DNA from: Verrucomicrobiota bacterium
GTDB lineage: Bacteria > Verrucomicrobiota > Verrucomicrobiia > Limisphaerales > UBA11320
Reading direction: 5' to 3'
NCBI GenBank assembly: GCA_016199985.1
Contig: JACQFQ010000005.1
Location: 62,001 to 126,000 of the forward strand
Length of the DNA stretch: 64,000 nt
Under the pieces are notes generated by a model that was given only the letters and a program-made list of their open reading frames with translations, was not told the origin of the DNA and made no database searches. The stretch's first letter is position 1; each line of letters starts with the position of its first letter. The position numbers were made by a program, and so were the translations under genes. Of this stretch, positions 57,591-64,000 are shown one piece after another.

Positions 57591-58751
57591 TCATTCGATC
57601 GGCGACCGCCGCGATGGAACGGGGATCGCCCCAACAGCTTCATCATGAGGGGACGCGGTGACGGCCGTGCGGCGAGCGCTCTCTTCGAGCGAAGCAGGAA
57701 CTTTGGGCGAGGGTGGCGGTGGCTGGGTGGGGTGCAGGTACAGATGAAACCAATGCTCAGTGTACAGGCGGACGACATCGCTGGGCAAATTGTGGCCGAA
57801 GCCCTCGTACCGCACAAACCGCAGGCGTTCGGGGTCCCGGGCGTAAAACGGGCGCGCGGCGTCGAAAAAGGCGCGCGTGCTCGCCGGGTCTACCACCTTG
57901 TCTTCGCCTCCATTGACGAGAAGGATGGCTTTGGGGAAAAGGTTCGATACCGAGTGGATCGGATCCGCGAGGGGAAGGAGGGAACGTGTTTCAAGCCAGA
58001 GTCCGTTGGCGCCCGAGCGCCAAAGCCCGTTGGGCTTCCAGGTCTCCAGCCAACGCTCGTACGCTCCCGTGGCCACGAAGGCAACGAGGGTCTTGAGACG
58101 AGGCTCCCGCGTGGCGACCGCGAGTCCCAGAATCCCTGTGGTCGAACTGCCCATCCAACCGATCCGATCCCGGTCGACATCGGGCAACGCGACCAGATGG
58201 TCGATCACCCGCGAGGCATCCGCGGGCGTTCGGGCGCCGCCAAGCACGTAGCTGTGGGCGAATCGTTCGTCGAAGACCAGCCATTGGGCGCGCCGGGAAG
58301 GGTCCGGGTCAGGCGGATGCGCTGCGGTGAAGGCGACGAGCATGTAACCCTCACGCACGAGATTGGTGCTCCAATCGGGAAGGCTGTTGGTGGCGAGCGA
58401 CCCGAGGAGCAGAATGACGGGACGACGCGAGAGCGGGCCGGGCGCCCAGGCGCGTTGGACGGAAATGGGAGGATCGATGTTGGCAAGGGTGGTTGAATCC
58501 AAGCGCCACCACGGGGATCCGGCCGCGAAGGCGTCGAGGCCCAGCGCCGACAATCCGAACAAACAGACAACCAGACTCACGAAGATCAACCCGGGGAGGC
58601 GGGGGAGGCGGGGAATGAGGAGCCCAACCGGATCGATGTCATGGTGGCGGCCGAAGGCGTATCGCTGTCCCAGCGCAGGCATGCGCATCTTGTAGGGGAC
58701 CCCAGGGCGGGAAGCAATGAATCGTGCGCGCGAAGGCGTGCCTTCAAACAA
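57591..58751 (-). CDS. Alpha/beta-hydrolase (dienelactone hydrolase-like), membrane-anchored
   Basis: The 386-residue protein has one hydrophobic segment near residues 52-76 (LPGLIFVSLVVCLFGLSALG), so it is exported or anchored. The hydrolase core has RPVILLLGSLATNSLPDWST, the DRDRIGWMGSSTTGILGLAV elbow, NGGEDKVVDPASTRAFFDAA (acid) and GFGHNLP (His). The nucleophile elbow reads G-S-S-T-T-G instead of the usual G-x-S-x-G, so activity is uncertain. The C-terminal 40 residues are Pro/Ser-rich. It ends 188 bases before the start of the Calx-beta gene on the same strand. The start is uncertain (58751 or the Met codons near 58688). Confidence 0.7.
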   Translation of the reverse strand: MFEGTPSRARFIASRPGVPYKMRMPALGQRYAFGRHHDIDPVGLLIPRLPRLPGLIFVSLVVCLFGLSALGLDAFAAGSPWWRLDSTTLANIDPPISVQRAWAPGPLSRRPVILLLGSLATNSLPDWSTNLVREGYMLVAFTAAHPPDPDPSRRAQWLVFDERFAHSYVLGGARTPADASRVIDHLVALPDVDRDRIGWMGSSTTGILGLAVATREPRLKTLVAFVATGAYERWLETWKPNGLWRSGANGLWLETRSLLPLADPIHSVSNLFPKAILLVNGGEDKVVDPASTRAFFDAARPFYARDPERLRFVRYEGFGHNLPSDVVRLYTEHWFHLYLHPTQPPPPSPKVPASLEESARRTAVTASPHDEAVGAIPVPSRRSPIE

Positions 58752-58757
58752 GAACGA

Positions 58758-59861
58758 TCACTGACGGACAGGCCTGCCCACGATGTCGGCCGTCATCTCC
58801 GGACCGAGTTGCTCGAACAATTCGATCCAGCCCAGGTACATCGACTGACCGATGTTAATCCTTCCGGCGCGCTTCAACTCCCTGAGCTCGCCTGGCCTGT
58901 CGCTCGGATACTGCCCGATCCATCCGGCCGCGATGCCACGGGACTGGAGCAGAAATCCCCGCTCATCCTCCACGCCGCAGCTCAGCGGAAACGTCTCCTC
59001 GATAACGATGGGCTTGCCGATGTCGAATCGCCGGAGCATGGCAATCTCCTCCGCCACCTTTCCAGATTTGGGATACAGGTGGGGCGAGATGAAATCCAGC
59101 TGTCGTCCGGCGGCCTCGTAGGCGGGTCCCGGAAACGGCAGCATCCCCAAGGTGATCATGCGCGTTTTCTCATGCTTGCGGACCGACGCGATCATCCGTT
59201 TCGTCCATTCTCGAAAAATATCATCGCCGGGGCGGTCCGGCTGATCGAGCGTCAGGCGCTGGCAGAATTCGAAATCGCCCATCCGACCCATATACCAGCC
59301 CTCAGGCCGCTTTCCGGTTGCGGTCGGCTCGTTCGCGAGGTCGTAGCAAAACACCGCGGGGCTCTTGGCGCATGTGTTCGCAATGGCTTCCCAGAAGCGC
59401 TCCTGAGCCTTCCACCTTTCCCCATCAGGCAACGAATCATACCAAGTCGCGCGCCGGTGAACGTCGTACGAGGCCAAGCCCGTCACATCGAGGTAAACAC
59501 CCTTCTTCTCAGCGAGCTTCAATAGTCGCTTCAGTTCCGCATGCGCTTCAGGATTCGCCCTGTCCGGGCCGTCCATGAAATGTGGAACCTGCAAATGAAT
59601 GCGCGCGACGTTGGCGCCCATGCCTCGAAGGTCGTCAAAGTCGGCGGCAACGCGAACCCAATCAATCCGGCCTCCGTGCTCCAATCCGTTGCACGCGTAG
59701 TTGTGTCCCCACGGGACGAACCGCTTCCCCGAAGGCTTCAAAACGAATCCCTTCCCATCCTCCGACACCCGCACAGGCTCCATAGCGCGCGACACGGCGC
59801 CTGCAAACGCGAGCAGCAGGGCGAGTGTCGCGACACAACAACGGTACGGCGCGGGTTTCAT
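58758..59861 (-). CDS. GH5-like secreted glycoside hydrolase
   Basis: The 367-residue protein has a signal peptide (RCCVATLALLLAFAGAVSRA). A TIM-barrel glycosidase follows with VPWGHNYACNGLEHGG, MGANVARIHLQVPHFM, the acid/base motif YDLANEPTATG (E178) and the nucleophile strand KPIVIEETFPLS (about E288), the spacing expected of clan GH-A enzymes. The family includes endoglucanases and mannanases; the substrate is not clear. The start at 59861 (MKPAPY) is chosen for the signal peptide. It follows the FAD oxidase gene by 56 bases on the same strand and precedes the hydrolase gene by six bases, suggesting an operon. Confidence 0.8.
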   Translation of the reverse strand: MKPAPYRCCVATLALLLAFAGAVSRAMEPVRVSEDGKGFVLKPSGKRFVPWGHNYACNGLEHGGRIDWVRVAADFDDLRGMGANVARIHLQVPHFMDGPDRANPEAHAELKRLLKLAEKKGVYLDVTGLASYDVHRRATWYDSLPDGERWKAQERFWEAIANTCAKSPAVFCYDLANEPTATGKRPEGWYMGRMGDFEFCQRLTLDQPDRPGDDIFREWTKRMIASVRKHEKTRMITLGMLPFPGPAYEAAGRQLDFISPHLYPKSGKVAEEIAMLRRFDIGKPIVIEETFPLSCGVEDERGFLLQSRGIAAGWIGQYPSDRPGELRELKRAGRINIGQSMYLGWIELFEQLGPEMTADIVGRPVRQ

Positions 59862-59917
59862 GCGACTTGGAGTTTGAGTTGGGGCTCGGTGGAACATGCG
59901 CGAACAGAAGACCGGCT

Positions 59918-61762
59918 TCAAGAGCCAACCGCGGCGGAGCGCGTCGCCGATCGCGTGAAACCGTCCGCGCTCCACTCTTCGCTCCCCACGCCGTGGTGGA
60001 CAAAAAAAAGGCCGCTCGGATCGTACTTCCTTTTCACGGCGGCCAACCGTGGATAATTCGATCCCCAGTAGGATCGCTGCCAGGAACGCTCGAAAAAGTC
60101 GCTTTCGGAAACATACGAGCCGCGCGCGGCCGACAACCTCATCAAGGGTTCCATCGACTTGTTGATCTTGCGCGCGGCCCGACGAGCGTCTTCCAAGTCA
60201 GGCTTGTCGCCGGGCGCTCCTGGAAACGCCGGCGGTCCTCCGCCAGCAATGATCGCCAGGGCAAAGGCATCGAGCGCCGCAGGATTCATCGCCGTGTCTT
60301 TGGCCGCGGCGAGATCGTCCGCGGAGGCGCCCGCCAATCCCTTGTTGAAATGCAATCCCACGTCCCAGGAACGGGCGCTGGCAAACAGCGCGTCGGCCAG
60401 GGAGCGCTGTCGATCCTTGTGGAGAAGGGACGCGGGGAGCCAGGCGGATCGGTAACCGTGAACGAACCATCCGACCTGGCCGCGATCGCCCCGCCAAATC
60501 AGGTTCCCCTCCGGCGCGCCGGGGCGTCCGTCCGCGACGACAAGTTCAGGGTGGTTTTTCAGCAGGTACGGGGCGTCCCAAAAATGCCTTGCGGGAATAT
60601 CGACAAATCGAAAGGGCGGATCGAAAGCGAAGTCGCCCGACGCGCGCCAGACCCAGTCGACAAACGGCCTCCAAACGGCCTCGGCCTGGCTTCGATCGAT
60701 CCCCTGAAAGACCATTGATATCGAGACGGCGTTCTTACGGAAAATGATCTGCTCGCCCCAGCGCGGATTGAAAAGTTGATCATGGTAGAATGCGATGATT
60801 CGGGCGGTCAGTTTCCGGAAAGCGGCGTCCGAGCCCGCCTTGATGGTCCCGAAAACTCCGCCGAAGCGTTCTGGAAGCTCCCGCGTTCTGAGCGTGAGTC
60901 GAGTGACGACACCGAGGCTGCCTCCTCCCCCTCCCTTGATTCCCCAGAAAAGGTCGGGATTCTGACAGGCGTTCGCTGTCCGGACGACGCCATCGGCCGT
61001 CACGACTTCAGCTTCCAACAATCCGGCGGCGGCGGTGCCGTATCGTTTCGAGAAGCTTCCAAACCCGCCGCTCTGGACCAACCCCGCGACGCCGACGGTC
61101 GTGCATCCGCCGCCTTGAACATAGCGGCCGGCCCGCGTGGTCACCGCATCGTAAGCCTGCATCCAGATCGCGCCCGATCCGACAGTGACCGCCGGCTGCG
61201 GCGCTTGCCTCCCGGCGCATCCGCGGCCTACGAACGCGTCGTGCACGGCGACGCTGTTCATCGCCCGCGTCCAGATCAGCAGCGAGTCCGGCGCGTTGGA
61301 AGTGCCGAGGTAGCTGTGACCGCCGCCTTTGACAACCAATCGCAGATTGTGCTCTTTCGCGAATCGAACCGCCGCGACCACGTCTTCTGTCGATGCGGCC
61401 GCGACCGCATAGACGCTCGGCGCGGACATCCACGCGTCGACCCACCCGGAGGTCTGGGTCAAAGCGGGTTGGTCGCCGATGTAGTAGGGATTCTTGAGCT
61501 GCTGCAACGCTTCCCGACAGGACGCGTCGAGCGGCGACTGCTGACACGCGGCCAACGGCGACGACACGCGAATCAAACGGCCTTGGACCTCCCGGCGCAG
61601 GACGTCCCAGCTCGCCTCTGACGGCCACAAAGGATCGGTTGGACGGACGCGGCTGGCCGGCGGATTGGAGGCCGCCGCCGCGGAAGTTCGGGTCAACTCC
61701 GAGCAGGCGCCAGCGAGAACCGGTATCGCAGCCGCGCTCTTCAAGAATCGTCTTCTATTCAT
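59918..61762 (-). CDS. Tat-exported FAD-linked oxidase (berberine-bridge type)
   Basis: The 614-residue protein begins MNRRRFLKSAAAIPVLAGAC, a twin-arginine signal that may also have a lipobox (LAGAC). The PCMH-type FAD domain has VRFAKEHNLRLVVKGGGHSY with the His often covalently bound to FAD, and GRYVQGGGCTTVGVAGLVQS with a Cys that could form the second covalent link. A typical GIKGGGGGSLGVVTRLTLRT follows. The C-terminus has YWGSNYPRLAAVKRKYDPSG and LFFVHHGVGSEEW, the conserved BBE end. Such enzymes oxidise sugars or other alcohols. It leads the GH5-like gene, so a sugar substrate is possible, by inference. Confidence 0.88.
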   Translation of the reverse strand: MNRRRFLKSAAAIPVLAGACSELTRTSAAAASNPPASRVRPTDPLWPSEASWDVLRREVQGRLIRVSSPLAACQQSPLDASCREALQQLKNPYYIGDQPALTQTSGWVDAWMSAPSVYAVAAASTEDVVAAVRFAKEHNLRLVVKGGGHSYLGTSNAPDSLLIWTRAMNSVAVHDAFVGRGCAGRQAPQPAVTVGSGAIWMQAYDAVTTRAGRYVQGGGCTTVGVAGLVQSGGFGSFSKRYGTAAAGLLEAEVVTADGVVRTANACQNPDLFWGIKGGGGGSLGVVTRLTLRTRELPERFGGVFGTIKAGSDAAFRKLTARIIAFYHDQLFNPRWGEQIIFRKNAVSISMVFQGIDRSQAEAVWRPFVDWVWRASGDFAFDPPFRFVDIPARHFWDAPYLLKNHPELVVADGRPGAPEGNLIWRGDRGQVGWFVHGYRSAWLPASLLHKDRQRSLADALFASARSWDVGLHFNKGLAGASADDLAAAKDTAMNPAALDAFALAIIAGGGPPAFPGAPGDKPDLEDARRAARKINKSMEPLMRLSAARGSYVSESDFFERSWQRSYWGSNYPRLAAVKRKYDPSGLFFVHHGVGSEEWSADGFTRSATRSAAVGS

Positions 61763-61805
61763 TGGATGTCCCTTCCGTCAGTCGTGGACTCCACTCGGAG
61801 ATTCT

Positions 61806-63089
61806 TCATCGAGGGGTTTCGGGCCTGCACTCGCCAACGCACCAGAGCGCCTCGTGGGTGCGAATGAATATCTGGCCTCCGGAAGGAGCGAGTGATGAAT
61901 TCGAGGTTTCCCCGAGAGAGTTGACCGACACCAGTTCATATTTCGGACTCGCCTTGAACACCAAGGTATCGCCGCCCTGAGTGATGACGTACACGTTGCC
62001 GACGGCGAGCATCGCGGAGGACCAATTGACCGCTGTCTTGGCTTTCCCTGGCAAGCGCTCCTCCCACACGACCTTGCCGGTCTTTAACTCGACGCATTCC
62101 GCGATGCCCGGATCATCCACGATGTAGATGTGATCCTCGTAAATCACGCCGGAGCCGATGCGTTGCTTGGTGCGAGGGTGCTGCCACAAGCGAAGCGTTG
62201 AGGTCACGTCGCCCCGTCCGCCCACGCGAACGGCGACCGACTTACCGTTGTAACCGCCCATGGCCACAACGACGCCCTCCGCGTGCAGCGGGGAGGCGTA
62301 AGCGAGTTCGTTGAGACCGCCGCAGGTCCAAATCTCCTTGCCAGTGGCGGGGTCGAAAGCGGCGACACGATTGGGCAGGCTCAGAATCGCCTGGTCCTTG
62401 TCCTCCACGCGCACGATCAGGGGCGTGCTCCACGATCCTATCCAACTCGCCTTATCCTCTCCGTCATGCTTCTCCCCGGAATGGCCTCCCGGCTCATTGG
62501 CCCGCCAAACCACTTCCCCGGTCTTCTTGTTGAGAGCGACGAGGAACTGTCGCTCGCCGGGGCCGAAGTTAAGAAGGACAAGATCGCCATGGATCACAGG
62601 AGACGACCCCCAGCCCCAGATGTGCCGCTGTTTGCCCAGGTCTCGATGCCAGAGCAGTCCGCCGGCGAGGTTGTAGCAGTAAACGCCCGCGGAACCAAAC
62701 CAAGCCACCACTCGTTCGCCATCCGTCACAGGCGACGAGGAATTCTGCGGGTTCGTGCTGTGGGTGGGCTCATTCTCCTGAAACTTCACCGCGGACTGCC
62801 AAAGCAACCTGCCGTCAGCCCGATGAAAGCACATCACCGATCGGCGATCCTCGGCAGCCACCGCCTGCGTCAAGAAAACGCGGTCGCCCCAGACGATTGG
62901 CGTCGAGTTGCCCTTGTCCGGCAGGGCCGCGCGCCAGCAAATGCCGTTGGTCGCGTTCCAGCGCGTAGGAAGTCGCCTCTCGTTGGAGATGCCCTGCCCT
63001 GTCGCTCCGCGCCATGCCGGCCAATTCTCCGCTCGAAGCGCGCATGGGAGGAAGAGGAGCCAAGCCGCGATGGCCAATAGCGCGTTCAT
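61806..63089 (-). CDS. Secreted PQQ-like beta-propeller protein
   Basis: The 427-residue protein has a signal peptide (LLAIAAWLLFLPCALRA) followed by ENWPAWRGATGQGISNERRL, the typical opening of planctomycete and verrucomicrobial PQQ-propeller proteins. Blades contain AWFGSAGVYCYNLAGGLLWH, RVAAFDPATGKEIWTCGGLN and CVELKTGKVVWEERLPGKAK. The Trp-docking repeats form a propeller, but quinone-binding residues of true dehydrogenases are not evident. These proteins are thought to act in scaffolding or unknown redox steps. It ends 43 bases before the oxidase gene on the same strand. Confidence 0.85.
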   Translation of the reverse strand: MNALLAIAAWLLFLPCALRAENWPAWRGATGQGISNERRLPTRWNATNGICWRAALPDKGNSTPIVWGDRVFLTQAVAAEDRRSVMCFHRADGRLLWQSAVKFQENEPTHSTNPQNSSSPVTDGERVVAWFGSAGVYCYNLAGGLLWHRDLGKQRHIWGWGSSPVIHGDLVLLNFGPGERQFLVALNKKTGEVVWRANEPGGHSGEKHDGEDKASWIGSWSTPLIVRVEDKDQAILSLPNRVAAFDPATGKEIWTCGGLNELAYASPLHAEGVVVAMGGYNGKSVAVRVGGRGDVTSTLRLWQHPRTKQRIGSGVIYEDHIYIVDDPGIAECVELKTGKVVWEERLPGKAKTAVNWSSAMLAVGNVYVITQGGDTLVFKASPKYELVSVNSLGETSNSSLAPSGGQIFIRTHEALWCVGECRPETPR

Positions 63090-63194
63090 CCAATGACAAT
63101 CGTATCAGCCGCAGAAAAGCGGCATGACGCCGGACCCACGGAGCATTTCGCGCAGAGTGGGCGCCTCGCTGGAAACGTCGCCGCTTCTCGTGCC

Positions 63195-64000
63195 TTACTG
63201 CCGCGTGAGGCGGAAGAAGCGGTTCTGACCCGGCAGGATCGCCTCCGAGTAAGGAGGGTTCGCTGCGGCCGCCACAGGCGTCCAGGGGCCGACCACCGTC
63301 GGCGCTGACTCGAGGCCTCCGGAGCCGATCCAATCGAGCTTCAACTTGCCGTCCACGACAACAGGAGGCAGGAATCGCAGGACTGGGTTGATCTGGATGT
63401 AATCGATGCCCATCCAGTTGCCGCCGCCGTCGCCACTATGGTTGATGCCTTTCAGGCTGACAATATTGTCAAAGCCGCGACCGAGTTGCGCGTTCACATC
63501 AGCCAAGCTGAATTCAGGCGTCGAATAGTCAAAGTCCAGGTCTGCTGGACGGACGGTGATTTCAGGCTGGATCAGGACTCCATTGAAGTAGACCTCGACG
63601 CCATAGTGCGGATCGCCGCCCGTATCATCGAGGTTGTTCGAATCGAAGGTCACCGTGAAAAGATCCGTGGGCTTGAGGGTGCTCGGCAGATTGAAATGGT
63701 AACGCAGGTCATTGTCCCCTCCCGCGAAGGCTCGCTCGGCCACCTCCTCGTTGGACGGGACAAGCCCGACCGGAGTATAGGCGCCATAGAGAGCGGTGAC
63801 GCTGTCAATCGCGATCGAGTAGTCGCCCGCGAAGTAGTAGTCATTGTCCGCCCTCCCATCGATGGGCGGGCTCGTCCAGCTTCCCGGCAGCTTGTTGATG
63901 ACGCCGTTCTCCTGGACAAAGGTGGTGTTGGGTCCGCCGCCGCTGCCGACGGGCCAAGCGTTGTCATCTCGTCCAACCGCCAAGGGGTATGGGGAATCCT
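63195..64000 (-). CDS. Secreted protein with RFFR-type C-terminal module (5' end outside the window)
   Basis: The frame is open to the window edge (DSPYPLAVGRDDNAWPVGSG), so the start is missing; a TTG at 63983 is probably internal. The visible 268 residues include a beta-sandwich domain (DLRYHFNLPSTLKPTDLFTV, then TFDSNNLDDTGGDPHYGVEV) and GINHSGDGGGNWMGIDYIQI. It ends with WIGSGGLESAPTVVGPWTPV and AILPGQNRFFRLTRQ, the same C-terminal module as in the proteins at 3239, 51879 and 55957. No catalytic motif is seen. Confidence 0.7.
   Translation of the reverse strand, partial: DSPYPLAVGRDDNAWPVGSGGGPNTTFVQENGVINKLPGSWTSPPIDGRADNDYYFAGDYSIAIDSVTALYGAYTPVGLVPSNEEVAERAFAGGDNDLRYHFNLPSTLKPTDLFTVTFDSNNLDDTGGDPHYGVEVYFNGVLIQPEITVRPADLDFDYSTPEFSLADVNAQLGRGFDNIVSLKGINHSGDGGGNWMGIDYIQINPVLRFLPPVVVDGKLKLDWIGSGGLESAPTVVGPWTPVAAAANPPYSEAILPGQNRFFRLTRQ

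Overview
The window is about 64 kb of GC-rich bacterial DNA. It most resembles a member of the Verrucomicrobiota, or a close Planctomycetes-Verrucomicrobia-Chlamydiae relative. The support is the mix of families: a DUF1501 plus pre-peptidase C-terminal (PPC) pair, an ECF sigma factor of the verrucomicrobial/planctomycete type beside a Ser/Thr kinase, a giant autotransporter-associated beta-strand repeat protein, PQQ-propeller and Ig/Calx-beta secreted proteins, and four secreted proteins that share a C-terminal module ending in an RFYR/RFFR-like motif. The assignment is by family content only; no rRNA or tRNA gene was found.

Layout. (1) 1-11.1 kb, high-GC flank: the tail of a DUF1501 protein, a PPC protein, a chimeric gene remnant, a cyclic-nucleotide-binding protein, the beta-strand repeat protein, an ECF sigma factor, a lipoprotein and a membrane-anchored Ser/Thr kinase. 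(2) 11.2-51.7 kb, an accessory-looking stress and signalling island. It holds many small envelope and stress families (Thivi_2564-type membrane protein, DUF1579, DUF2934, BON, DUF3185/entericidin, low-affinity iron permease, DUF892/YciE, a glycine-zipper stress protein, PRC-barrel/BON), glycan genes (GT4 fusion plus GH130; a 2887-residue cyclic beta-glucan synthase), seven two-component proteins including a 2100-residue hybrid kinase with eleven exact-length HAMP-type repeats, and a sulfonate/nitrate-type ABC importer. (3) 51.8-64 kb, high-GC flank: Ig-like and Calx-beta secreted proteins, a TPR-sulfotransferase, a nitroreductase, an alpha/beta hydrolase, a GH5-like glycosidase, a Tat-exported FAD oxidase, a PQQ propeller protein and a partial secreted protein.

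How it may work together (inference). The island looks like a regulon for envelope and osmotic stress. Histidine kinases and response regulators without DNA-binding outputs would form a relay, with the NtrC-type protein (22678-24039) as the only intact DNA-binding output. GG-N10-GC sites resembling sigma-54 promoters lie before the PRC/BON gene and before ndvB. A second circuit is suggested by two copies of a GGGGTG-NN-CACCCC palindrome, one before the Thivi_2564 gene and one before the GT4/GH130 operon, at matching distances from -10-like hexamers. The LuxR-type regulator and kinase genes between them survive only as fragments.

The island shows much gene decay: a one-base frameshift in DUF892, truncated BON genes, a peptidase remnant, a DUF3185-entericidin fusion and the kinase/regulator deletion. 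No CRISPR array, transposase, integrase or attachment-site pair was recognised.
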